DNA of 64,000 nucleotides from Paenibacillus sp. MSJ-34 (GTDB lineage Bacteria; Bacillota; Bacilli; Paenibacillales; Paenibacillaceae). Where the stretch lies: contig NZ_JAHLPR010000017.1 of assembly GCF_018918005.1 (NCBI RefSeq), forward strand, positions 1 to 64,000. Direction: 5' to 3'. The position numbers and the translations under genes were made by a program. Numbering within the stretch: the first letter of the stretch is position 1; each line of letters begins with the position of its first letter. The notes below the pieces were generated by a model. That model made no database searches, was not told the origin of the DNA, and saw nothing but the letters and a program-made list of their open reading frames with translations. Positions 33,713 through 42,780 of this stretch are shown here, in pieces.

Positions 33713-33871
33713 ATGACTACTCAGACTTGCCATACTATAGGTGAATCATACCGCAGTTCACTGGTCGGCATTGAACTGGACGACACTCAAACGCAGATGC
33801 TCCTATCCATCGCAAGCTCGCTCTTGAGCATAGTCAAACAAGCACGAGTCGGGAGCGGCGACAAGAAATAA
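33713..33871 (+). CDS. small hypothetical protein, 52 residues
   Basis: The product starts MTTQTCHTIGESYRSSLVGI and contains one likely helix (QTQMLLSIASSLLSIVKQA) with a basic tail. I do not recognise it. GGGAGG lies 8 bases before the ATG and is buried in a leader hairpin, which favours a real, translationally controlled gene. The gene is shorter than usual annotation limits. Confidence 0.5.
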   Translation: MTTQTCHTIGESYRSSLVGIELDDTQTQMLLSIASSLLSIVKQARVGSGDKK

Positions 33872-33994
33872 TCGAAGAAATTCAGAGCTTACGATCCATA
33901 CGCGAAGATCTGATTGCGGAATGGAGAAAGCAATTAATTAATTTACTTAACTCCCGATCAAGCGGATGAGCCAAAAACAGATATTGAATACTTT

Positions 33995-34038
33995 CCCCTC
34001 TTTACGGTAAGCTTTACAACAATTTACCTTGGGAGGGG
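33995..34038 (+). promoter_or_regulatory. second ribosome-site-masking hairpin
   Basis: CCCCTC pairs with GAGGGG (33995-34000 with 34033-34038) and GGTAA with TTACC (34006-34010 with 34024-34028). The ribosome site GGGAGGGG of the 34047 gene is inside the stem. Confidence 0.55.
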
Positions 34039-34046
34039 ATTTTATT

Positions 34047-34337
34047 TTGGAGCAACTGCCTTTACCAGAATGGATTAAGATAGCGTTTGATGCGCGCTTT
34101 AATGAACAAGCTAATATTATTGGGAAAATGCCTGAGATTGCATCTCTACGATTGAGACAAGTTGAATTAGAGAATCGGTTGAAAGAGGAACTAAGTCCTC
34201 AGCTTTTTCAGTTCATCCTTGGGTGGGAAGAAACACTAAATTATCGCCAGACAATCGAAAAGGAGAGTCTGTATTATGCTGGGATTACTGATGGACTGCA
34301 GATATGGAAGCATCTTTTGAATGATATCGCGAAATGA
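34047..34337 (+). CDS. hypothetical protein, 96 residues
   Basis: The product begins MEQLPLPEWIKIAFDARFNE from a TTG start and is mainly helical (LRLRQVELENRLKEEL, FQFILGWEETLNYRQ, SLYYAGITDGLQIWKHLL). It is unrecognised. Small helical proteins of this kind occur in many Bacillales genomes. TTG 34047 is chosen because GGGAGGGG lies 8 bases upstream; the site is masked by a hairpin. A strong terminator follows at 34353-34378. Confidence 0.6.
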   Translation: MEQLPLPEWIKIAFDARFNEQANIIGKMPEIASLRLRQVELENRLKEELSPQLFQFILGWEETLNYRQTIEKESLYYAGITDGLQIWKHLLNDIAK

Positions 34338-34352
34338 CTATGATAGCAGATG

Positions 34353-34378
34353 AGCCGCCAAACATGAAGCTGGCGGCT
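34353..34378. terminator. bidirectional-type terminator
   Basis: AGCCGCCA (34353-34360) pairs with TGGCGGCT (34371-34378). It lies between the convergent genes ending at 34337 and 34379. Confidence 0.7.
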
Positions 34379-35075
34379 CTACTGTTTCTTCATTTTTATC
34401 AATTCGTTCCCGTTAATGCCAAGGAGCTCGTAAGCTTGCTTTACCATATCCTTGTCTTTCCCAAACAGCGGATTGGAATGATCATATATGCCGCTCTCCA
34501 TTGTCACGTATCGAAGGTTATGAACCATAAATTCCGAGTTGCAAAGAACAGCGACTTTCTTGGTTGACCTTAAGAGTTTCTGCTGAAACGCTACTGCTTT
34601 CTCAGCAACTTCAGGTGAATATACGGCTGGTTCCCCATCAGCGGCTAACATGTCGCGATGGTCAACCAAGAGATTCAATTCGCCTTTGCCAAAACCGTTA
34701 CAAATTCCGATCAACGTTCTATCCATATGTTCAACATCTTGCGGGGTGAGAAGACCCTTTACTGAAAAAGCTAATACCCGTGATTCAGGATCGACGTGGT
34801 ATTGAAATCGTTTTAGAAATGGCTCGGTAAAGTCCTTCTGCTGGTACGCAGGAGTAGCCGAGAATCGTTCACCCGAGAACAGATATTCAATCGAAACTTT
34901 TAATGCAGCGGCAATCTTCTCAATATTGATTAATGCTGATGTTTCTATCACCGCGCTCTACACCGCTGATATAGCTCCGATCAAGTCCAGAACGGTATGC
35001 TAACATTTCTTGAGACATGCCTGATCGAGCTCTTAATTCCTTGCATCTTTGCCCAAACTCCAACCTTATATCCAC
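34379..35075 (-). pseudogene. XRE regulator broken by a one-base frameshift
   Basis: The 5' part (35075 to about 34935) encodes an XRE helix-turn-helix: RCKELRARSGMSQEMLAYRS then LDRSYISGVERGDRNIS. The next residues run to a stop in that frame, while the +1 frame continues naturally (INIEKIAAALKVSIEYLFSG). Removing one A near 34938-34945 would restore a 230-residue protein. The C-terminal 150 residues (KGLLTPQDVEHMDRTLIGIC, LNLLVDHRDML) look like a STAS-type or uncharacterised sensory domain. GTG 35075 is chosen because of GGAGG 9 bases upstream. The frameshift could be a sequencing error; the rest of the frame is intact. Confidence 0.75.
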
Positions 35076-35247
35076 GACCGTAATCCTCCATAACAAAACA
35101 ATGCCTTTATGAAGATATATCGGTAATTTAGGACTTAAGTTGTATATCAATCCGTGATTGTTACTCATAGTCAACTGAAATGCAGCTAACATCTTGATTA
35201 TTATAAAAGAAAAGAGCCATCAGCGATTGACTGATAGCTTCTTAAAT

Positions 35248-35517
35248 TTACTTAGCGTTGGTATCGGTTTCTTTGATTTTGTCGTATTCGGATTCTACTA
35301 TTTTGAAGAAGGCAGAGGGACTTACTTTAAGCCCTCCGCAAAGTTCAAAGATCTTGCTGACCGATGGTTCGTTTTTGCCGACCTCTACTAGCGATATGTA
35401 AGAACGGTCAACTTGGCAAAGACCTGCCAGATCCTCTTGACTTAATCCCTGCTTAATTCGAATTGCTTTTATCGTTTTACCAATGACTTGTTTTATGATC
35501 AAGGAATGGTCGTTCAA
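35248..35517 (-). CDS. small XRE-family regulator
   Basis: The 89-residue protein is a compact Cro/CI-type helix-turn-helix regulator: IKAIRIKQGLSQEDLAGLCQ, VDRSYISLVEVGKNEPSVSK and IFELCGGLKVSPSAFF. TTG 35517 is chosen because AAAGGAG lies 8 bases upstream. It is similar in its DNA-binding part to the broken XRE gene next to it (DRSYIS in both). Target genes are unknown; the divergent secreted protein at 35665 is a candidate. Confidence 0.8.
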   Translation of the reverse strand: MNDHSLIIKQVIGKTIKAIRIKQGLSQEDLAGLCQVDRSYISLVEVGKNEPSVSKIFELCGGLKVSPSAFFKIVESEYDKIKETDTNAK

Positions 35518-35664
35518 GGGGAAAACTCCTTTTACAACCATTGTCAGTACGGTATAATGGAAATACCAGATAGAGTATTCAACAAAAAGTAAAATAATGT
35601 AAATAGAGTGAGGGTGAAACGTACATTCCCCTCTCGCCACAGAATACATATTGGAGGTATGTTC

Positions 35665-36765
35665 ATGGTCATCCGAAACAGCAAGATAGTTTCCACAGCC
35701 CTCAGCGTGGCTCTAGTCGCGTCCATGTTGGCTACAGGCGGTACAGTCGCCGCGCAGGGTAAAACAGGCGTGGTAAGTATACAATCCGCCACACAGCAGT
35801 ACAAGGCGGTCACCGTCATTATTGACGGAAAGGTTCAGCAATTCCCGCAGTCAGCGGTCGTAATGGATGGCAGCACTTTAGTGCCGCTCAGGGGTATTTT
35901 CGAAGCCTTGGGAGCCAAGGTTCTTTGGGACGCGACTTCGCACTCGGTAACAGCAACGAAGGGCGATACAGTAATCAAGCTAACAGTCGATCAAAAAATT
36001 GCATACATAAATGATCGCGCTGTCGAGCTATCCGTTCAGGCGCAGACGCTCAACGGTTCCACGATGGTTCCGCTCCGCTTCGTCAGTGAAGCACTTGGGG
36101 CGGACGTAAAATGGAACGGAGATACATACACAGCGACCATCACAAGCGCCTCAGGAAGCGGTCAAGTTGTTCGTGGAATTAGGGTTCAATATGGGAAGCA
36201 TACATATGGAAGTGCAAACCAGTCTCAGTACGATCAAGTAATGGGGATTGTAAATAAAGCAGTGGCGGATGCAAAATCCGAAACAAACCTCCCTGATTAT
36301 TACGTTCGCTATATTAATGGTGAAAGACCAGATAACTTCCCTAGTGGTAGTTCAGATGCCCGTTACTTGAAGTTAGCAGAGATTTCAATAGGTCAGTTGG
36401 TCGGCGCGGAAGCAACGATAGATGAGATTTCAAAAGCGTTTCAGGCGGTAGAGTTAGCTAGTACTCTCCTTCAAAAGGTTAAAGATGTAGGAGTTGGTGA
36501 ACCATCCTCTGCATACGATGCGTTAGTTGGTGGGATTACAGACTGCGATGCTTCTTCTCATACATATTCTGCATTCTTTGATTCCTTTGGGTTCAGTTCC
36601 GCCGTTCTTGGGGGAAGCAATCATGCGGATGTTTTTGTGAAAATTCATGATTCTTGGTTCAAATATAGTTCAGGGACATTTACAAAGGTCAATCTTACTA
36701 AAATTCCTTCAAGCATGGTTATCTTCTCCCAACCTACCTTTGATCCAGAATTCGAACGTCAATAA
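35665..36765 (+). CDS. secreted stalk-domain protein with Cys/His C-domain
   Basis: The 366-residue protein has a signal peptide (cleavage near AAQGKTG). A copper-amine-oxidase N-terminal type 'stalk' domain follows (QQFPQSAVVMDGSTLVPLRG, GSTMVPLRFVSEALGADVKW), typical of Paenibacillus envelope proteins. The C-terminal 200 residues form a domain shared with the next gene. Its core, ITDCDASSHTYSAFFDSFGF and then GGSNHADVFVKIHDSWFKY, resembles the Cys-His (then Asp/Ser) layout of transglutaminase-like folds. That likeness is inferred from spacing. ATG 35665 is preferred because GGAGG lies 8 bases before it. It is followed closely by its paralogue. Confidence 0.8.
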   Translation: MVIRNSKIVSTALSVALVASMLATGGTVAAQGKTGVVSIQSATQQYKAVTVIIDGKVQQFPQSAVVMDGSTLVPLRGIFEALGAKVLWDATSHSVTATKGDTVIKLTVDQKIAYINDRAVELSVQAQTLNGSTMVPLRFVSEALGADVKWNGDTYTATITSASGSGQVVRGIRVQYGKHTYGSANQSQYDQVMGIVNKAVADAKSETNLPDYYVRYINGERPDNFPSGSSDARYLKLAEISIGQLVGAEATIDEISKAFQAVELASTLLQKVKDVGVGEPSSAYDALVGGITDCDASSHTYSAFFDSFGFSSAVLGGSNHADVFVKIHDSWFKYSSGTFTKVNLTKIPSSMVIFSQPTFDPEFERQ

Positions 36766-36849
36766 AGTATTTTGAAGGAGCAGACGGGTGTAGCATTCCT
36801 TCTGCTCCTTCGAGTCTATAGCTTGGACTACAAATTATCGGAGGGTATT

Positions 36850-38799
36850 ATGAAAAATAAAAAGATAGCAGCGGCAATGCTTGCATTTTCAATCATCTTA
36901 GGGGGTAACAGCGCCCTTGCAGCACAACCTGAAAAGCCTGTGCAGATTGCTTCTTCGGACATTGAATATTCTAAGGAAGCGATTGAGGCTTTGGACTATA
37001 TCAACAAAATTCGCAAGGATGCAGGACTCGGTGAAGTGAGGCTGAATCCGTTCCTCACGAAAGCGGGTGAAAACCATGCGAAATATCTCAATGCGGGTAA
37101 TCCTTACGACCATGATGAGATTGAGGGTAAGAAAGGTTTCACTGGTGTAACTCCTAAAGATAGGGTTCTTGCAGTAGGTGGGGATTCTCAACTGGCTCAA
37201 GGACTGTTTGAAGTTCTTTCGGCTAATGATTCTACTGTAAAGGCATCGATTGATGGTTTCATCAATACGGCGTATCACAGAGTACCTTTCCTAGACCCGT
37301 ACACTATGGAAGTAGGGGTAGGATTTGAAGGCAAGAAATTCGTAATGTTATCTCAAACTCGCGGTTCTACTTCGACGGATATTTCGATGTATCCTTACAA
37401 TGGGCAAAAGAATGTACCGACAACATTCTCTGGTGCAGATGAAGACCCTAACCCGCTAAGAAAATTTGGTATTGAGAGATCGGGATATGTTATCTCGTTC
37501 TATCCGCCACATGTACTAGACACTAAGACTATTGATGCAACTATCAAAGACAGAAAGGGAACAAATGTTCCATTTTTCTCCGAATGGTATATGGGTTACT
37601 GGTTCTTCTACACTAAACAACCATTAAAAAATGGAGAGACTTATACCGTTTCTGTAAACTATAAACCTCTTTACGAGGAAGAGTACGAGGGTAAGACTCT
37701 CAACAGGACTTGGTCTTTCACGACTATTGCGGACGTTTCTTCCGACGGCTCCAAGAGTGAAACAGCTTCGCCTAAGACTGAAACGCAACCCGATAAAAAA
37801 CAGGTCACTGTCCTTATTGACGGGGTCAAGCAGACGTTTGACCAACCCGCAATCGTAAAGAATGGAAGCACACTTGTACCGCTTAGGGGCGTGTTCGAGG
37901 CTTTGAAGGCAGATGTTAAATGGGATCAATCTTCTCAAACGGTCACCGCCAATAAGGGTGATACGACCATCAAGCTCACCGTTGGTCAGTCTACGGCAAT
38001 AGTCAATAGCAAGACGGTGACTTTGGCAGCTAAGGCTGAAGTTATTAACGGTTCGACTATGGTTCCTCTACGCTTCGTTTCCGAGGCATTGGGCGCTGAC
38101 GTTAAGTGGGATAATGCTACTTCGACAGCGATTATCACAAGCCCCGCAGGGAATGTTGATGGCGGTAATGATGGCGGTCAAGTTGATCGAGGCGGTTCTC
38201 AAGTTGTCAATGGGATCAAGGTTTCCTACGGCAAGCATACCTATGCAAGTGCTAACCAATCTCAATACGATCAAGTAATGAAGATCGTGAATATAGCCGT
38301 TTCAGATATGAAGTCTAGCGGTAAGTTACCAGATTACGCTGAACAGTACCTGAACGGTGATAGAGCCAGTAACTACTCTACTGGCAGTGATATGTATATG
38401 GGGCTAAAAATTATTGAAAATGCTATCGGTCCGTTGGCTACTGCAGGGGCAACAAAGACTGAAATCTCGAACGCAATTCTAGCTTCCGAGACAGGTGGTA
38501 ATCTTCTAAAAGGAATCAAAGACGTAGGGGTAGGAGATCCAACTTCAGCATATGATGCCCTCGTAGGCAGGATTACAGACTGTGATGCTACATCTCAAAC
38601 ACTCTCTGCAGTTTTCGATTCTTTTGGGTTCAGTTCTGCCGTTCTTGGAGGAAGTAACCACGCTGATGTGTATGTTAAAGTCCAAAGTACTTGGTTTAAG
38701 TATAGTTCAGGAGCTTTCAGGGAAGTTAATCTGAGTAAGATTCCTTCTACTATGACTATCTTCTCTCAACCTACTTTCGGACCAGAGTTCACTAAGTAA
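36850..38799 (+). CDS. CAP-stalk secreted protein with the same C-domain
   Basis: The protein of 649 residues has a signal peptide (SALAAQ). A CAP/SCP domain follows at about 40-185 (ALDYINKIRKDAGLGEVRLN, AGENHAKYL, AYHRVPFLDPYTMEVGVGF) and a beta-sandwich-like part at about 195-300. A stalk domain lies at about 320-435 (GSTLVPLRGVFEALKADVKW). The final 200 residues are paralogous to the end of the 35665 product (ITDCDATSQTLSAVFDSFGF, GGSNHADVYVKVQSTWFKY). CGGAGGGTATT stands before ATG 36850. The two genes probably form one unit; a terminator follows at 38821-38854. A role in the cell envelope or spore coat is possible but unproven. Confidence 0.82.
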   Translation: MKNKKIAAAMLAFSIILGGNSALAAQPEKPVQIASSDIEYSKEAIEALDYINKIRKDAGLGEVRLNPFLTKAGENHAKYLNAGNPYDHDEIEGKKGFTGVTPKDRVLAVGGDSQLAQGLFEVLSANDSTVKASIDGFINTAYHRVPFLDPYTMEVGVGFEGKKFVMLSQTRGSTSTDISMYPYNGQKNVPTTFSGADEDPNPLRKFGIERSGYVISFYPPHVLDTKTIDATIKDRKGTNVPFFSEWYMGYWFFYTKQPLKNGETYTVSVNYKPLYEEEYEGKTLNRTWSFTTIADVSSDGSKSETASPKTETQPDKKQVTVLIDGVKQTFDQPAIVKNGSTLVPLRGVFEALKADVKWDQSSQTVTANKGDTTIKLTVGQSTAIVNSKTVTLAAKAEVINGSTMVPLRFVSEALGADVKWDNATSTAIITSPAGNVDGGNDGGQVDRGGSQVVNGIKVSYGKHTYASANQSQYDQVMKIVNIAVSDMKSSGKLPDYAEQYLNGDRASNYSTGSDMYMGLKIIENAIGPLATAGATKTEISNAILASETGGNLLKGIKDVGVGDPTSAYDALVGRITDCDATSQTLSAVFDSFGFSSAVLGGSNHADVYVKVQSTWFKYSSGAFREVNLSKIPSTMTIFSQPTFGPEFTK

Positions 38800-38820
38800 A
38801 GCTTGGGAATTTCAGGGAAT

Positions 38821-38856
38821 AAAGAGGTGGTGTTCTTCAGAGCATCACCTCTTTCT
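38821..38856 (+). terminator. terminator of the stalk-protein pair
   Basis: AAAGAGGTG (38821-38829) pairs with CACCTCTTT (38846-38854), followed by CTTATT. Confidence 0.75.
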
Positions 38857-38859
38857 TAT

Positions 38860-39310
38860 TGAACAGACTGAATGTACCGCTGAGTTATTGATTCCTTGGG
38901 CAGAATTTGTATCCTGAAATGCCGAAGCACGTTTCGTTCACGGGTGATCATTTAGTAAAATCTCGAGTTATATTTGCTCGGTGCGTATATTTTATCTATG
39001 CCGTCAGTTAGGTTTTGAAAATAGCAGTCTTTTATAGGAAATCGGGCATTTTTCATGGAGTTACTGATGGGCACATGCTTCCAAACCCTCCGATCCGTAT
39101 TCTCTATTAGGGGTACTTTTTGACGCAGATCAACTGGCTTTCCCGCGACATTTTTATGCTTGGTAGCAGTTTGAACGTAGCGGTTCATTGAGTCGGCTAT
39201 TTTATTATGGATTCCCCTTACCAGATATTTTTGATAGAATTTACCTAGAGGTTATCGACAAGCTTCGAGCTCGTTGCTTGAGGTGTGATAAATTCAACGA
39301 GGGGAGAATC
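38860..39310. other. gene-free stretch, left side of a second element
   Basis: About 450 bp without a supported gene. A minus-strand frame at 38952-39188 lacks a ribosome site and recognisable content. Codon use changes from the AT-rich stalk genes to the GC-richer block beginning at 39314, so an element boundary may be here. Confidence 0.4.
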
Positions 39311-39313
39311 TTT

Positions 39314-40048
39314 ATGTTACAGTTGGTCAAGGAGCGCAGCAGTGCCGCCGCTAGCGTACAAGCTAAGGAAATGGCGAATCCAGTAGCTGATCTCTGGGAA
39401 ATAGAGCTTTTATACGGCAAGCATCCGTCATATTCGGAGAATACATATGCGGTGAACTTCACAACGAAACTTGAGGGAAACGCTTCGAAATGTTTCTTGG
39501 TTATTGATCTTCGGGATAGATTCGATGAATACCTGCGTGATCTGAATGTCTTCGGTGTACTTGAGAAATCGGATTTTCACAGAGTTATCGATTATGTAAA
39601 GCACTTAAAAATAAACGGTATCTTCAGGCGTGTACCTAATCTGCTATCGGTCATCGAGGGGTCTGCCAGTACTGATGACAGTTTGGAGCTATTTGAAATG
39701 ATTGTAGACGCTGTTCTCAGCGATCCTGATGCCTTTCCGACGATCAGTAGCGATGAGTATAAGCATGGCGCTTCATCGGGGATACGACTTGACACGGAAC
39801 AGTATGTCGAAAAGTATGGGAGAAATGCGGTCGGCATCACCACAGAGGCTTTGCTGGATATTTTGAATCTTGAGGGTAGTACCAAGAGCGTCCGTTTTAT
39901 GGAGATCACGCGCGGCTGGCGGGAGCAAGGCTTCCTTCTTAAACTGAGCCGCCAATCCCGCTTACAGGAGCCTGTAAAGCCTAATATTAGCTCCAAAGAA
40001 GTTAAGCGCTTCTACATCTTCAGGATCGATGCCCTTGGGCAGGAATAG
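39314..40048 (+). CDS. hypothetical protein of the second mobile element
   Basis: The 244-residue protein starts MLQLVKERSSAAASVQAKEM and is unrecognised. It has two-part character: residues 20-130 contain strands (TYAVNFTTKLEG, KCFLVIDLRD), and residues 130-240 are helical with TTEALLDILNLEGSTKSVRF and RGWREQGFLLKLSRQSRLQE, perhaps a DNA-binding module. GAGGGGAG before ATG 39314 sets the start. The Dam-type methylase gene begins 19 bp after its stop, so they are probably co-transcribed. Confidence 0.65.
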   Translation: MLQLVKERSSAAASVQAKEMANPVADLWEIELLYGKHPSYSENTYAVNFTTKLEGNASKCFLVIDLRDRFDEYLRDLNVFGVLEKSDFHRVIDYVKHLKINGIFRRVPNLLSVIEGSASTDDSLELFEMIVDAVLSDPDAFPTISSDEYKHGASSGIRLDTEQYVEKYGRNAVGITTEALLDILNLEGSTKSVRFMEITRGWREQGFLLKLSRQSRLQEPVKPNISSKEVKRFYIFRIDALGQE

Positions 40049-40066
40049 CTTGCTGGAGGGGGTTAG

Positions 40067-41017
40067 ATGGGCGTGATTAGGCGTGAAAGTCGGTCAGAGT
40101 ATAATAACGGGCATCCGCATTCGGTTATCAGTTATATAGGGGGTAAATCTCAGCTAATTTCCAATATCGTTCCGCTTATCATCTATGCAGCTAATACCTA
40201 CAGCTTGAGTAGCTACTATGAGTTGTGCGGTGGAGGCGCGAGGATGCTCTTAAATCTCCCGACCGCTCTTTTCCAGCATCGCTCTTATAACGATATGGAC
40301 AGAGGTTTATGTTCGCTATTTGCTTGTCTTGGTGATAAGCAGTACCTGTATGACCTGATGGCGATGCTGGAGGATTTAGGGGTAGGCGAAGATATCTTTC
40401 TTCGTGCCAAGCATGCACGGGAGTACGAGGCGCGAATGCTGTCGCAGGGGTCGGACTTCAGGCTTGATCTCGTCACTTCGGCAGCCTATGCTTTCATTCT
40501 CGCCATGCAGTCGAGGGCGGCGGATATGGAAACATTTGATTTCTCGCGCGTAAAGGATCAGAAGCGGCTCCGTTCGTATTTCAAGAGGATTCGGGAACTG
40601 GACTTGTTCTATCCGACTTTAGAGGATATTGAGGTTACTCGTGGAGACTGCCGCGAACTATTGAAGTTGCTGAATGGCAGGGATGATGTGTTCGCATATC
40701 TTGATCCTCCATACACTCCCGAAGAAATGGTGTTAAAGGATCATTACGGCGACCGTTCTTGGACTTTGGATGATCATGAGCGATTAGTCGATCTGTTGCT
40801 AAAAACAATCGGTGTAAAGATGGCTCTTAGCGGTTATGACAATCCCTGTTATGACAGACTTGTGTCGGCGGGCTGGCGGAAACTGTACCTCAAGAATGTT
40901 TTTGTAGCGTCTAGCTCCGAAGCGCGGCGCAGGAATGATGAATATCTCTGGATTAACTATGACGTTCCTGTTTCCCTTCTAGACCAGATATCCGAGTTTA
41001 ATTATACGGCATGGTAG
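40067..41017 (+). CDS. Dam-type DNA adenine methyltransferase
   Basis: The 316-residue protein belongs to the D12 class of N6-adenine methyltransferases. VISYIGGKSQLISNIVPLI holds the AdoMet-binding start, ELCGGGARMLLNLP is motif I-like, YNDMDRGLCSLFACL follows, and FAYLDPPYTPEEMV contains the catalytic DPPY. The end carries DEYLWINYD. It methylates adenine in a short sequence that cannot be read from the protein. No restriction enzyme lies next to it, so it may be an orphan that protects the element or marks its DNA. GGAGGGGG precedes the start. Confidence 0.9.
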   Translation: MGVIRRESRSEYNNGHPHSVISYIGGKSQLISNIVPLIIYAANTYSLSSYYELCGGGARMLLNLPTALFQHRSYNDMDRGLCSLFACLGDKQYLYDLMAMLEDLGVGEDIFLRAKHAREYEARMLSQGSDFRLDLVTSAAYAFILAMQSRAADMETFDFSRVKDQKRLRSYFKRIRELDLFYPTLEDIEVTRGDCRELLKLLNGRDDVFAYLDPPYTPEEMVLKDHYGDRSWTLDDHERLVDLLLKTIGVKMALSGYDNPCYDRLVSAGWRKLYLKNVFVASSSEARRRNDEYLWINYDVPVSLLDQISEFNYTAW

Positions 41018-41100
41018 AGGAATGGTTCTAAAGCCATTCAGTTGGTTTATAAAACCTACATATCGGCTCTAAAACCATCAAAGCCATTAAAACCTATCGA

Positions 41101-41140
41101 AATGTGCTTCCTGTTTGTGCTCATGAGGGAGGCACATTTT
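41101..41140 (+). terminator. terminator of the methylase unit
   Basis: AATGTGC...CC pairs with GG...GCACATT across 41101-41138, followed by TTTG. Small internal mismatches are present. Confidence 0.65.
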
Positions 41141-41935
41141 GTATTTCCCTGTGAAGGTGGCTCTACTTTAGGGAAAGTGAAACTGAGTTAAAGTATATAA
41201 GAGGACATAGGAACGCCGAAAATCGAGCAAAGAAGCAACATTGTAAATAGTGCAACACGAATCGGTTAGGTCACCTCAATGGAGCAACTCCGCTTCCCTC
41301 CTACATTGGTTTCCTCCCCGCGACTTTCCCTATAATTTCGCTAATATCGGTTGCGCGGCGCAATATTAGTCGCTGGTAGAGTTTAAACGTGGTAGGCGTA
41401 GTTAGCCCGCCGCGCATTCACATACATGCAGCCATCACCTTTTTCGCCAGTTAACTTTGCTGGCAGTGATGGTTTGGAGGCGGTCGGCATACATAATTCG
41501 CAGTTTCGATGGTTCTTCTGGCAGTTTGGCGGATCGTTTTCCTTCCTTATCCCCTGAGGGGTACCGTTTAAAGCCGGACTTGGCTTGGCAGCTAGGCGCG
41601 AGAAGGCTAGTCATCGCCCAATCGTGATCGTATGCGCCTAATCACTCATTCTAATCGGTCAGTCTTATAGGGTATCAATTGAAAAATACAATCTGGATGC
41701 AGATCAAGCGTGCCTGCACTCAGATTGTATTTTTGTTTTCAGGGGTATCGCATTTTATGAAAACTTTTCGCCGCCGGGCATCTGAAAGGGCAGTAGCAGC
41801 TACGTTACTCTGAAAGCGTACTCCTACAAAAATCTAGGTTTCGTTCTTGTTGTATTTCCGTGAAATCCGAACGCCTTGGTAGCACTGCATTACCTCCTGC
41901 ACTAATGACCGTAAACAAATATTAGGGCTGTTTTA
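41141..41935. other. 800-bp non-coding region with structured repeats
   Basis: No gene is supported. It contains an imperfect palindrome, CTAATAT(41341) to ATATTAG(41369), enclosing TTGCGC-GG-GCGCAA-like symmetry. Nearer the end is a strong terminator-like hairpin, AAAAATACAATCTG (41682-41695) with CAGATTGTATTTTT (41721-41734). For a mobile element, such a gap could hold an origin, a structured RNA or a resolution site; nothing decides between them. Confidence 0.45.
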
Positions 41936-42766
41936 TTGGAGTACGCTTTCACTTTTTCTCGGAGTCCTCTACTCTCGCCCATCGCGGCAGTTAGGGGTAC
42001 GGATTATGCTTTTTCGTTTGGAGTTCGTCATTTGCTGTATCAGAATTTCGCCAGAGGCGAGAGGGAGGAATTAGGTATGTTGATTTTCAAAGAGCTAGCC
42101 GAAGAGGTTAGCGAAGTACAGAATCGTCTGGCAGTATGGGATGAGGGAGAAGATCACGCCCAAGATGAGAAGAAGCTGGACTTGCTCTTACGGCTGGTCG
42201 CCTTTACCAACAGCTATGTCTGGTTATCACATGGGAAGTCGCGGGAGAAGCTCGCTTACTTCTTGAAAAACGGGTACGACTACCGTGATACGGCAGTAAA
42301 ATTCGGAGTATCGGTCAAGTCCATTCATGCATCCGTCTCCTATGCAGCTAATCGCCTGAAAAAGCGTATTGGGCTAGCATTGGAATTGTTGCGTTCGGGT
42401 GATCTTGTCGCGGCGGAACGGGAGTTTGCCTTGGGAACAGGTGCTTATAACACGAATCTGTTTATCAGTGCGATCCATGATAGGTTCGTTCCTGTAAAGC
42501 ATTCAGGGGTAGACCTGAGCACTTGTCACAAAGAACTTGGTCTTTTGTTTCGCTTTACGCATCACCACTTCGGTCGGGTTCTGGATGCCTTAGATCAGCA
42601 GAAGCTGGAGCATCTGCTGTTCGTTCTATCGCATAATGATCGCAGCTATATGACAGAACGCTCTATTCTTTTCCGCTGTTTGGAAGGTGAGTTTTCGCCT
42701 GATGAGGCGCTAGCTCTGTTGCGTGATTTTAACATCTACTCTGCACCAACTCTATTTGAGGATTGA
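41936..42766 (+). CDS. sigma-like helix-turn-helix protein
   Basis: The 276-residue protein is not a known family to me. Residues about 105-145 (LAYFLKNGYDYRDTAVKFGV, VSVKSIHASVSYAANRLKKR) resemble a sigma region 4 or LuxR-type helix-turn-helix, so it may bind DNA. The rest is helical. The start is uncertain: TTG 41936 has only AGGG upstream. The stop overlaps the next gene region, suggesting a two-gene operon in the second element. Confidence 0.6.
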   Translation: MEYAFTFSRSPLLSPIAAVRGTDYAFSFGVRHLLYQNFARGEREELGMLIFKELAEEVSEVQNRLAVWDEGEDHAQDEKKLDLLLRLVAFTNSYVWLSHGKSREKLAYFLKNGYDYRDTAVKFGVSVKSIHASVSYAANRLKKRIGLALELLRSGDLVAAEREFALGTGAYNTNLFISAIHDRFVPVKHSGVDLSTCHKELGLLFRFTHHHFGRVLDALDQQKLEHLLFVLSHNDRSYMTERSILFRCLEGEFSPDEALALLRDFNIYSAPTLFED

Positions 42767-42780
42767 GGTGGGGTATGGTT

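Noticed and set aside
38952-39188. Minus-strand 78-residue frame
   Set aside because: No ribosome site and nothing recognisable; lies in the transition to the second element.
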